From Pseudoalteromonas neustonica (GTDB lineage: Bacteria > Pseudomonadota > Gammaproteobacteria > Enterobacterales > Alteromonadaceae), in NCBI RefSeq assembly GCF_001653135.1, contig NZ_BDDS01000018.1:1-64000 (forward strand): a stretch of DNA of 64,000 nt, read 5' to 3'. Shown here one piece after another: positions 34,197 through 42,710 of this stretch (its first letter is position 1; each line of letters opens with the position of its first letter). The position numbers were made by a program, and so were the translations under genes. A model generated the notes under the pieces. The model saw nothing but the letters and a program-made list of their open reading frames with translations, searched no databases and was not told where the DNA came from.

Positions 34197-35348
34197 ATGT
34201 TGTTAGCTATTTTTAAGCAGTTTTTTTTACTTGGCTGTATGAGTTTTGGTGGGCCTGCCGCCCACCTTGGCTACTTTAAACGTCACTTTGTTGATAATTT
34301 AAATTGGTTAGACAATCAACGTTACGCGCAATTGATCAGCTTAAGTCAAGCACTGCCGGGCCCAGGGTCTAGCCAAGTGGGTTTTGCTATTGGCGTAGAG
34401 CGCAGTGGTGTACTGGGTGGTATTGCTGCATTTATTGGCTTTACTTTGCCATCATTTCTAATCATGGTGTTATTGGCTATTAGTGCCCATCAATTTGATG
34501 CTATTTATTTTGCAATTATCGCAGGCTTAAAGTTGTTTGCAGTTGTAATTGTTGCCGATGCCATTGTTAGTATGGCAAAAAGCTTTTGTACTAGCTGGGC
34601 ACTTAAAGCGCTTGCTGCGCTCAGCACCTTAGCCTTAATTTTACTACCCAATATGACAACGCAAATCGCAGTATTAGTTATTGCAGCAGTGATTGGCGCT
34701 ATCTGGCCTCTACTAAATTTAGAAAAAAACACTGCCTCCTCTCCCACGACAAAAAGTGGTATAAACTGGGTTGCATTAGCTTTATTTACGTTGTTATTAA
34801 TAATTAGCTTCATTCCTCTAGGGCAAGAGTTAGGGTTGTTTGCGCCATTTTATCAAGCTGGAGCATTAGTATTTGGCGGCGGGCATGTTGTGCTGCCTCT
34901 ACTACAAACTGGCTTACCAAGTTTAGGCACTGAACAATTTTTAAGTGCGTATGCCAGTGCACAAGCCGTGCCAGGGCCTATGTTTACCATTGCCACCTAT
35001 TTAGGCGCACAACTGACAGATACGCAACCTATCATTGGCGCACTCATAGCGACTGTATTGATTTTTTTACCTGGCTTACTGCTTATGCTCGCCTTTCAAA
35101 AAAGTTGGCTACAACTGGCACAGCGCCCGCGATTTGCCAGCAGTATAGCTGTACTTAACGCCGCTGTTGTTGGATTTTTAGCGGCAGCACTTTATTCGCC
35201 AATTTGGACTTCCGCGGTACATAACATATGGCACATTGCTCTTGTTATTGCTGCATTTGCATGGCTAAGAATGGCAAAGCCACCTATTTGGTGGCTACTG
35301 CTTGGGTTTATTGGCGTGGGTCTGCTTCAGTATTATTTACCACTTTAA
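34197..35348 (+). CDS. chrA: chromate transporter, ChrA family
   Basis: 383-residue inner-membrane protein with two homologous halves, each starting with the family motif: SFGGPAAHLGYFKRHFV near the N-terminus and VFGGGHVVLPLLQ in the second half, followed by PGPGSSQVGFAIG and AVPGPMFTIATYLG. This is the long bidomain form that exports chromate in characterised cases. AAGGATC precedes the ATG. Its end overlaps the convergent channel gene by 41 bases. Chromate resistance itself is inferred from the family. Confidence 0.92.
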   Translation: MLLAIFKQFFLLGCMSFGGPAAHLGYFKRHFVDNLNWLDNQRYAQLISLSQALPGPGSSQVGFAIGVERSGVLGGIAAFIGFTLPSFLIMVLLAISAHQFDAIYFAIIAGLKLFAVVIVADAIVSMAKSFCTSWALKALAALSTLALILLPNMTTQIAVLVIAAVIGAIWPLLNLEKNTASSPTTKSGINWVALALFTLLLIISFIPLGQELGLFAPFYQAGALVFGGGHVVLPLLQTGLPSLGTEQFLSAYASAQAVPGPMFTIATYLGAQLTDTQPIIGALIATVLIFLPGLLLMLAFQKSWLQLAQRPRFASSIAVLNAAVVGFLAAALYSPIWTSAVHNIWHIALVIAAFAWLRMAKPPIWWLLLGFIGVGLLQYYLPL

Positions 35349-36570
35349 TTGTGGGTTTGATACTTGTAGGTGCACTTGCTGGGGGGCTAAACTGCCCCGT
35401 GACACTTTGATACGGGCGTAAATCAAATAGAGGGAGTACTGCAAGCAGATGATCCATAATTTCTGCTTGTAAATGCTCGTAAGATATCCAGCGCTTATCT
35501 TCACTAAAGCAATAAAACTCAATTGGCAGTCCATGATTCAGTGGCTGTAATTCACGCACCATAAGCGTTAACGCAGTATTAACTTTACTATGGCGCTTTA
35601 AATAACCTTCCGCGTAGCGTCGAAATAATCCCAAATTAGAAACCGGATCGGGTAAAGTACTTAATTTAATGTAATCTTTTAAAACAATTGATTGGCCAAT
35701 CACTTTCTTCATTTCGTCATCAGCTAAACGAATACTGTTCATATCAATATTAAGTGAGCGCTTAATACGACGACCGCCAGATTCTTGCATCCCGCGCCAG
35801 TTTTTGAACGAACCGGCAACTAACATATAGGTCGGAATGGTGGTAATCGTGTTATCCCAGTTACGTACTTTTACAGTATTTAAACCCAGATCAATCACTT
35901 CACCATCAGCGCCATAGTTTTCAACTTGAATCCAATCCCCATAAGTTACTAAGCGATTAGCCGCAATTTGAATACTGGCAACAAAACCTAAAATGGTATC
36001 TTTAAAAACTAACAAAGTAACTGCGGCGATAGCACCAAAGCCTGAAAGAATATATGTTGGTGATTTCTCTAGTACGATACTGACGATTAAAATAGCGCAA
36101 ATCATAAAGGTGATTAATTTAACAACCTGAATTAAGCCTTGAATTGGCACCTCTCGCGCAAACTCAAGTTGGTTATAAATACCACCAGCAATACTCACCA
36201 AACTACTAATAATAAAGCCCACATGGATAATTAAAATAGTCTGACCAATAGTTTTTAATACCTCTCCTGCAAGCTCACTAACCGGGTATACGCTATCAAA
36301 CGTTGCTAAAAATAAAACACAGCACAACATACCAGCAAAGCGACGGTTGAGCTTGTTTAGCATCGGGGCTAGTACGCCAATTCGTTCAGGAGATAGCTTT
36401 GTTACTACTTTTTGAATACCCGGCAACATTAAACGACGAGTAAACAAGTACACCACTAGTAAGGAAAAAACACCTATGGATGTGGCAGTCAGTGAGCTAA
36501 ACCACGTAGATTCTGGCATGCCTTCAAACCAAGGTTGAACTAGCTGCTGTAAATGAATTGGAGTCGTCAT
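35308..36570 (-). CDS. MscS-family mechanosensitive channel, YbdG-like
   Basis: 420 residues. Five N-terminal membrane segments (about 25-185) lead to the conserved MscS pore-lining helix and beta domain: FGAIAAVTLLVFKDTILGFV, then GDWIQVENYGADGEVIDLGL and VRNWDNTITTIPTYML. The C-terminal cytosolic part is of the YbdG type. Such channels release solutes on hypo-osmotic shock, which suits a marine cell. The 3' end overlaps chrA by 41 bases on the opposite strand. Confidence 0.9.
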   Translation of the reverse strand: MTTPIHLQQLVQPWFEGMPESTWFSSLTATSIGVFSLLVVYLFTRRLMLPGIQKVVTKLSPERIGVLAPMLNKLNRRFAGMLCCVLFLATFDSVYPVSELAGEVLKTIGQTILIIHVGFIISSLVSIAGGIYNQLEFAREVPIQGLIQVVKLITFMICAILIVSIVLEKSPTYILSGFGAIAAVTLLVFKDTILGFVASIQIAANRLVTYGDWIQVENYGADGEVIDLGLNTVKVRNWDNTITTIPTYMLVAGSFKNWRGMQESGGRRIKRSLNIDMNSIRLADDEMKKVIGQSIVLKDYIKLSTLPDPVSNLGLFRRYAEGYLKRHSKVNTALTLMVRELQPLNHGLPIEFYCFSEDKRWISYEHLQAEIMDHLLAVLPLFDLRPYQSVTGQFSPPASAPTSIKPTIKVVNNTEADPRQ

Positions 36571-36724
36571 GGTAATTCAATTTCCTTGCTGCGTGCAGCT
36601 ATATGAGCTGCATCCTAAATTGCGTTTATAGCGACTAACCTAATTATTAGTTAGCCACAGCTGATTGATATTATCTTGAAAGTACATTTATATTACTTAT
36701 GCTAATTGCTATTCTGCTTATCGA

Positions 36725-37603
36725 TTACTTTGATTGCTGCTCAAGCTGAGTAAGCTGTTGCTCTTTATCTTGCCACAAACGATTTAGCTCTGATTGAAAG
36801 CGTACTCTAAATTCATTATCACCCGTATAATCACCTATTAACTCTTCACTCACAGGCATTACTTCAACGTGAACATTGATGCTCTTTACCCGCCCGCTGG
36901 CAAAATCCACAAATGTTGGGATCCCATCAGGATACTGTATTGTTACATTCACAACTTTAGATATTTGATCTCCCATAGCCTGCATTACAAAAGCAATACC
37001 ACCTGCTTTAGGCTTAAGCAAATGCGGAAATGGGCTATTTTGGCGCTGATGTTTTGCAGGCGTATAACGCGTGCCTTCTACAAAATTAACAATGCTAACA
37101 GGCATCTCTTTAAATTTTTCGCAGGCTTTGCGGGTCGTTTCTAAATCTTTACCGCGCAGCTTTGGATTTTTCTTAAGCTGACTTTTACTGGTACGCGTCA
37201 TAAATGGAAAATCTAAAGCCCACCACGCTAAACCTAAAATAGGCACGTAAATTAATTCTTTTTTCAAAAAGAAATTTAAAAATGGTATACGGCGATTCAG
37301 TAAACGCTGTAACACCAATATATCGACCCAGCTTTGGTGATTAGCGATAATTAAATACCAGTCTTTTAGTTTTACTTGTTCAAGACCTGTCACGTTTAAC
37401 TTATAGGGCGTAAATACATTCTGAGTTAAAGAGTTACACGTAACCCACATACTCGCGCATTTCTTTGCCGCCCAACTCATTGCTTTTTGCAGTGCTTTAA
37501 TTGGCAGTAATTTTATTAGGCCAAAGATAAAAATAGGTATAAACCAAATTACAGTATTTAAGGTGTACAATAAAATACTAAAAATACAACGGATCAAAGA
37601 CAT
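36725..37603 (-). CDS. 1-acylglycerol-3-phosphate O-acyltransferase family (YihG-like)
   Basis: 292 residues, N-terminal membrane segments (about 5-30), then the acyltransferase motif NHQSWVDIL (HX4D) and motif III VEGTRYTPAKHQ, with a PlsC-like KPKAGG block. The long form with a C-terminal YDGI-like PDGIPTFVDFASG resembles YihG of E. coli, an acyltransferase that tunes phospholipid fatty-acid composition. It lies alone, 63 bases after the speA stop on the same strand. Confidence 0.88.
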   Translation of the reverse strand: MSLIRCIFSILLYTLNTVIWFIPIFIFGLIKLLPIKALQKAMSWAAKKCASMWVTCNSLTQNVFTPYKLNVTGLEQVKLKDWYLIIANHQSWVDILVLQRLLNRRIPFLNFFLKKELIYVPILGLAWWALDFPFMTRTSKSQLKKNPKLRGKDLETTRKACEKFKEMPVSIVNFVEGTRYTPAKHQRQNSPFPHLLKPKAGGIAFVMQAMGDQISKVVNVTIQYPDGIPTFVDFASGRVKSINVHVEVMPVSEELIGDYTGDNEFRVRFQSELNRLWQDKEQQLTQLEQQSK

Positions 37604-37666
37604 TACTACTTAATTCCTTTCATTAAAACTGCTCAACAACTCATTACACAACACTCAGTGGCGTAA

Positions 37667-39544
37667 TTAATCTTCAAAATAAGTATACCCTTCAAGGCCG
37701 GCATTAAGCTCTGCTAAATACTGTTCTTTAACAGGATCACTGACATCAAGTTGCTGCACTGTATTGGCAAAGTTATCTGCTAAAATGGCGCTATCATAGT
37801 CAACAAACTTTAATACATCCTTAACGCTGTCGCCTTTAATCGCATTAGTAAGTTGATAACCTTGCTCTGTGAGTTCCACATGCACAGAGTCTGTATCGCC
37901 AAACAGGTTATGTAAATCACCTAAAATCTCTTGATACGCACCAACCATAAACATTGCAATATGATATTGCTGCCCTGGTATATACTGTGGGATAGGCAAG
38001 CTTGTTTCAATACCTGCACCTTCAACATATTCGCGAATTTGGCCATCAGAATCACAGGTAATATCTTGAATAATGGCACGTTGCGTTAATGGTTTATCAA
38101 GATTTTCAATCGGCATTACTGGAAATAATTGCTGAATTCCCCATACATCAGGTAACGATTGGAACAATGAGAAATTCACGAACAATTTATCCGCTAGTTT
38201 TTCGTTTAGATCATCAAGTACCTCACGGTGAGCGCGCGCATTGCTAAGCGATGCACGAACACGGTGTAATATTGTAAAGTACAATTGCTCAATTTTAGCC
38301 CATTCCAACATACTCACTAAGCCATGTACGTATTGATCATGAGCTTCGCTGAATAAATGCATTGCATCGTGATAAATTTCCAGCGCCATACGTGGGTTTA
38401 AGCGTTGTAAACACTGCCACATTTCATCTAGCACAAGCGCACTATTTGGTTGTGGCGCACTTGGGTTAATATGATTAGGTGCTTGTTCTACGTCAATTAC
38501 GTCGGTGATCAACACCGCATGATGCGCCGTTAATGCGCGCCCAGATTCAGTGATAATTGCAGGGTGCGGCAAGTCATGCTGCTCACATACTTCAGCAAAC
38601 GCATTCACTACATTACGCGCATATTCTTCAACGGTGTAGTTCATAGAGCATGCACTACGAGAGCCTGAGCCTTCGTAATCCACACCTAAGCCACCACCTA
38701 CATCAACGGTATTTAATGGTACACCCAGTTGTGTTAATTCAGCAAAATGGCGTGAACACTCACGTAAAGCACGGTGGATATCTCGTATATTGGCAATTTG
38801 TGAACCTATATGAAAATGCACCATTTGCATTAAGTGTAATTTGTTATGCTGCTTAAGAACGTCAACGGCACTTAAAACTTGCCCTGCAGTTAAGCCAAAC
38901 TTACCTTTTTCTCCGCCCGTGTTCTGCCATTTGCCTTTACCAACAGAATTTAAACGAATACGGATACCAATGGCAGGCTCAATATCTAAATCTTCTATTT
39001 CGGCTAACAATGTTGTTAGCTCTGAAAGCTTTTCAACCACAATTTTAACTTTATGGCCCATTGCTTGACCAATGCAGGCTAAACGTAAAAATTCACTGTC
39101 TTTGTAACCGTTACACACAATAGTAATCGGTGATTTTGCAACACCTAAAATCGCCATCAATTCGGGCTTTGAACCAGCCTCAAGACCAACAAGCCCACTT
39201 GGATGCGCCAGTAACTTGCTAACGACAGAGCGCTGCTGATTTACTTTTATCGGATATACACAGGTGTATTGACCTTGATAATCTCGCACATCACGCGCTT
39301 TACTAAAAGCGCTTGTGAGTGTATCAACACGATTTTGTAAAATATCAGTAAAGCGCACCAAAACAGGGAGAGTTAAACCCTGCTTTTTAAACTGCTCTGT
39401 TAATTCTGTAAGTGAAATCGCCGTTTTTGTTTGGTCGCCATCAGGAAAAGCCACCAGCTCACCTTGACTGTTAATATCAAAATAACCGTCACTCCAATGT
39501 GCAACATTATATGTAGCGCGTGCTGTGTCTAAACCCCAAGTCAT
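37667..39544 (-). CDS. speA: biosynthetic arginine decarboxylase
   Basis: 625 residues from the ATG at 39544 (MTWGLDTARATYNVAHWSDG) with GGAAGAA seven bases upstream; the in-frame TTG five codons earlier overlaps that site. It is a PLP enzyme of fold III: the Schiff-base lysine lies in YPIKVNQQRSVV, GGGLGVDYEGSGS binds phosphate and the C-terminal barrel is complete. It turns arginine into agmatine. Divergent speE makes spermidine; agmatinase (speB) is not in the window. Confidence 0.96.
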   Translation of the reverse strand: MTWGLDTARATYNVAHWSDGYFDINSQGELVAFPDGDQTKTAISLTELTEQFKKQGLTLPVLVRFTDILQNRVDTLTSAFSKARDVRDYQGQYTCVYPIKVNQQRSVVSKLLAHPSGLVGLEAGSKPELMAILGVAKSPITIVCNGYKDSEFLRLACIGQAMGHKVKIVVEKLSELTTLLAEIEDLDIEPAIGIRIRLNSVGKGKWQNTGGEKGKFGLTAGQVLSAVDVLKQHNKLHLMQMVHFHIGSQIANIRDIHRALRECSRHFAELTQLGVPLNTVDVGGGLGVDYEGSGSRSACSMNYTVEEYARNVVNAFAEVCEQHDLPHPAIITESGRALTAHHAVLITDVIDVEQAPNHINPSAPQPNSALVLDEMWQCLQRLNPRMALEIYHDAMHLFSEAHDQYVHGLVSMLEWAKIEQLYFTILHRVRASLSNARAHREVLDDLNEKLADKLFVNFSLFQSLPDVWGIQQLFPVMPIENLDKPLTQRAIIQDITCDSDGQIREYVEGAGIETSLPIPQYIPGQQYHIAMFMVGAYQEILGDLHNLFGDTDSVHVELTEQGYQLTNAIKGDSVKDVLKFVDYDSAILADNFANTVQQLDVSDPVKEQYLAELNAGLEGYTYFED

Positions 39545-39749
39545 GGCAAATTCTTCCAAGTGTTAACTAATGCATCTGTAATCGCGTATTTTAATACGTC
39601 AGTAGCCCCTACGCTAACAAAAATTGACCTTTAACCAAAGCACAGGTTAAATTATTCACAAGAACAGTAAAATTTCATTGAGCAAAACGCCAAGCACTGG
39701 CAGAATTGCCCCCTTTTTCGTCTTTAACTCAAAAAGTGTAATAGCAATC

Positions 39750-40613
39750 ATGGCAAATTTAGATCAAAGTAACTGGTTTACCGAAATTAGTGAACGTGAC
39801 GGCAGTGCGTTTTCTCTTCGCATCAATAAAAAGCTAGATGAAAAGCAATCGCCTTTTCAAAAAGTCGAAATGTACGAAACGACTGACTTTGGTAATCTAA
39901 TGATTATTGATGGTTGTACTATGGTAAGTAGCCGCGAAAACTTTTTTTACCATGAAATGATCAGCCACCCTGCACTACTTGCTCATCCTAACCCTAAAAA
40001 TGTAGTGATCATCGGCGGTGGTGACTGTGGTACTTTACGTGAAGCACTTAAACACCCAGATGTAGAATCGGTAACACAAATTGATATTGACGAAGTTGTG
40101 ACACAAATGTCACTTAAATACTTTCCAGAGTTATGTGAAGCAAACCAAGACCCACGCGCAACAGTCATGTTTGATGATGGTATTAAATACATGCGAGAAC
40201 TTGCTGCTGAGTCAATTGACGTAGTTATTGTTGATGGCACAGACCCTGTAGGCCCAGGCGAAGGACTATTTAACCATGCGTTCTACACTAGCTGCTTAAA
40301 TGCTCTTCGCCCTGGTGGCATTATGGTGCAACAAAGTGAATCCCCTCTTATGCACATGCCATTACTTGTTGAAATGCGTGACGCAATGACTGAAGTGGGC
40401 TTTAAGGATTTGCAAACATTGCCATTCCCACAACCTATTTACCCAAGTGGTTTATGGTCTGTGACGCTTGCACGCAAAGGTGAAGCATTTGCAGGCTTTA
40501 GAGAAGATGCTGCCGCAGAGCTGGCGCAAAGTACGCAATACTACAATAACGGTATTCACCACGGCGCACTTGCAACCCCAAACTTTATGAAACGCGCTTT
40601 TGAGAAAAAGTAA
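39750..40613 (+). CDS. speE: polyamine aminopropyltransferase (spermidine synthase)
   Basis: About 287 residues from the ATG at 39750 (MANLDQSNWFTEISERD), as in the family; an in-frame TTG at 39678 would add an unrelated segment. The Rossmann core has VVIIGGGDCGTLRE and ESVTQIDIDE, which bind decarboxylated S-adenosylmethionine, and VDGTDPVGPGEGLF, the catalytic Asp region. It transfers aminopropyl to putrescine. It is divergent from speA across a 205-base region, so the two polyamine genes can be co-regulated. A bidirectional terminator follows. Confidence 0.95.
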   Translation: MANLDQSNWFTEISERDGSAFSLRINKKLDEKQSPFQKVEMYETTDFGNLMIIDGCTMVSSRENFFYHEMISHPALLAHPNPKNVVIIGGGDCGTLREALKHPDVESVTQIDIDEVVTQMSLKYFPELCEANQDPRATVMFDDGIKYMRELAAESIDVVIVDGTDPVGPGEGLFNHAFYTSCLNALRPGGIMVQQSESPLMHMPLLVEMRDAMTEVGFKDLQTLPFPQPIYPSGLWSVTLARKGEAFAGFREDAAAELAQSTQYYNNGIHHGALATPNFMKRAFEKK

Positions 40614-40629
40614 GCAATAATAAAATAGC

Positions 40630-40657
40630 AAAAAAGGGTTCGTATGAACCCTTTTTT
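40630..40657 (+). terminator. bidirectional terminator between speE and the barrel gene
   Basis: AAAAAAGGGTTC-GTAT-GAACCCTTTTTT is a perfect 12-base stem with A and T runs, placed between two converging genes. Confidence 0.95.
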
Positions 40658-40685
40658 AATTTTTGACACCTAAAAAATGCTCACA

Positions 40686-41924
40686 TCAAAAACGCCACTG
40701 TGCGTTAAGTAAAACTTGCTGCTGTGATATTCTTGATGCTATACCAATCGCTTGGCGGTTATCAGCTTGACTGCGCAAAGCCGAACCTTCAATTCCTAAC
40801 TGCCACTGTGGTGTTAACTGGTAACGCCAAGTTGCTGTAATTCCTTCGCCATGGCTTGCATTTGGATCAAACGCCCAATCGTCTTTATCAGTCACTTTAA
40901 AATAATCATAACGAATAGATAATCTATGCTCTGCTATTTTATGACTTAGTAAAAAAAAGTGACTATAAAAACGGTTATCAACACCTCTATTTTTCCCCAT
41001 CGCAGTACTGCCTGACATAGCCTGAGTTATCAAACGTGTTTTGGCCGTAAATTTATAAAGCCATGCAGCGCTTGAGAATCGGGTATCCCATGCATATTGC
41101 CCAGTACTGTAATTGATCGCGGCAGGATCGCCGTTGTTATCGTAATAATAAAAACGAAATTGTGATTTTTTTAAATAATCCCAATGAATCCCTGTGTAAT
41201 AACCATAACGGCCATCCACCTCTTCAAAAGGCAAAACCTGATTTGCTTGATGCTGTAATTGGGGTGTATTTAAAGAAGCCACTGGCGCAAATGCAACACC
41301 TTCGTTAAACGTTGTTTGGCGATCGTGCATGGCAAAACCACGCCACGCCAATAATGTGCCCGCAGGATCGTTACCTTTAAATGTAGCTCCTACAAATGCA
41401 AAGCTGTGGGCACTATTAAAGCTTCGCCCAGGGCGCTTAATGGTTGCTTCAACACCCACAGTGCGTACTTCTTCACCTATCCATGAATTTATGGCGGAGT
41501 TAGTGTAGTTATAAGGTGAGATCCACCCCATATCTGGATTCTCTAGTGACAATAAAGGGTAAAATCCACCTACGCGCACATGCCACTTATATTTACTTTT
41601 AGTTAGCGGCTTATATTGTAAATACGCTTGGCTAAAGCCTAAAGTAGGCTCAGGATCTTGGTAAGCATTAATCACTCCATGGGCTGACCAATCAGTACTC
41701 AAGTCTGCTCTAAAATCAATTAACCCTTGTGAAAGTAGCACGCCATCGTTTTCACTGTCATAGCGATAAAGCCCTACACCACCTTCTTGCCAACTCGATT
41801 GCGAATCGCCTTTTACAGCACTAACGTGTAATAGCCCTTTAATTTGCGCATTTACATTGGTGGCGCTTAATAAGCCAACTAAAGCGACAACACCTAGTGA
41901 GTTTTTAATAATCATCAAATTCAT
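40686..41924 (-). CDS. putative outer membrane beta-barrel protein
   Basis: 412 residues with a signal peptide (cleavage after about residue 26, NVNA-QI). The body alternates aromatic and polar strands and ends in a terminal aromatic strand (LLNAQWRF), the C-terminal phenylalanine signal recognised by the Bam machine. Its start overlaps by 20 bases the end of the upstream cupredoxin-like gene, so both are cotranslated. No family name is evident to me. Confidence 0.78.
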   Translation of the reverse strand: MNLMIIKNSLGVVALVGLLSATNVNAQIKGLLHVSAVKGDSQSSWQEGGVGLYRYDSENDGVLLSQGLIDFRADLSTDWSAHGVINAYQDPEPTLGFSQAYLQYKPLTKSKYKWHVRVGGFYPLLSLENPDMGWISPYNYTNSAINSWIGEEVRTVGVEATIKRPGRSFNSAHSFAFVGATFKGNDPAGTLLAWRGFAMHDRQTTFNEGVAFAPVASLNTPQLQHQANQVLPFEEVDGRYGYYTGIHWDYLKKSQFRFYYYDNNGDPAAINYSTGQYAWDTRFSSAAWLYKFTAKTRLITQAMSGSTAMGKNRGVDNRFYSHFFLLSHKIAEHRLSIRYDYFKVTDKDDWAFDPNASHGEGITATWRYQLTPQWQLGIEGSALRSQADNRQAIGIASRISQQQVLLNAQWRF

Positions 41925-42528
41925 CTACACCAATTGCAACACGTGGTATTACTTTTTGCTTAAGTTGATAACGCAAATTTTTGTTCGAAACATTCACCGC
42001 TTGTGACTCTGTTGAACTAATATCACTAAACCCCTCATGCCAAACATTGAGTGTGTATTCGCCTTGTGGAATGTTTAATGATAACCGCCCTTGCTCATCG
42101 GTTATGGCATAAAACGGGCTATCTACTACAACGATATAACCCAACATCCAGTCATGAATATTACAACCTAACTCCACCACACCCGTTTGTTCAAATGTAA
42201 TAGGCGCCTGTGGTTGCTCACGATACAACTTGAGCTCAAACGATTTGCTTTTAGAAAATGAATACACATGGTGCATGATTGAATCCGCGTTCGGAAATTC
42301 AACCTGAGCGTTTTTAGGCACAACTAAAACATGTGGCGTAAACTGGCGTTCCTGTTGCTTCATCATAAAGGGGGCGTTTGGTAATTCATTATCTAGCATC
42401 GTCACTGATGACGTTAACCATACAACGGCATTAGGCAGCGGTTGCTGATTTTGATCATAAATTGTAATAGTGGCTGCATGGCTTTTGAATACCATAAAAA
42501 TTAATGCAATTACGAGTACAAGCTTCAT
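41905..42528 (-). CDS. exported cupredoxin-like protein
   Basis: 207 residues with a signal peptide (about 1-18). A plastocyanin-type domain (about 70-135) has candidate copper ligands in PNADSIMHHVYSFS (His) and LGCNIHDWMLGY (Cys, His, Met), the type 1 copper order. A carboxypeptidase-regulatory-like beta domain follows (YAITDEQGRLSLNIPQGEY). Similar proteins are often labelled methylamine utilisation proteins without evidence. It overlaps the barrel gene downstream and may donate electrons or copper at the outer membrane. Confidence 0.82.
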   Translation of the reverse strand: MKLVLVIALIFMVFKSHAATITIYDQNQQPLPNAVVWLTSSVTMLDNELPNAPFMMKQQERQFTPHVLVVPKNAQVEFPNADSIMHHVYSFSKSKSFELKLYREQPQAPITFEQTGVVELGCNIHDWMLGYIVVVDSPFYAITDEQGRLSLNIPQGEYTLNVWHEGFSDISSTESQAVNVSNKNLRYQLKQKVIPRVAIGVDEFDDY

Positions 42529-42710
42529 CGTCTTAAGATCTTATTATTTGATTTAATTCATTATAGACCTATTTTATGAGCAAAATGTTACTTAATTAAA
42601 ATATTATTTAGTCTGTTTAATAGATTGAATACGTATGCAGTCATCTCGTAATCAAAGCCTCCGCGCTTTATGCTAACTGATTAAAATAGCGTTAACCTCA
42701 AGGATCAGTC

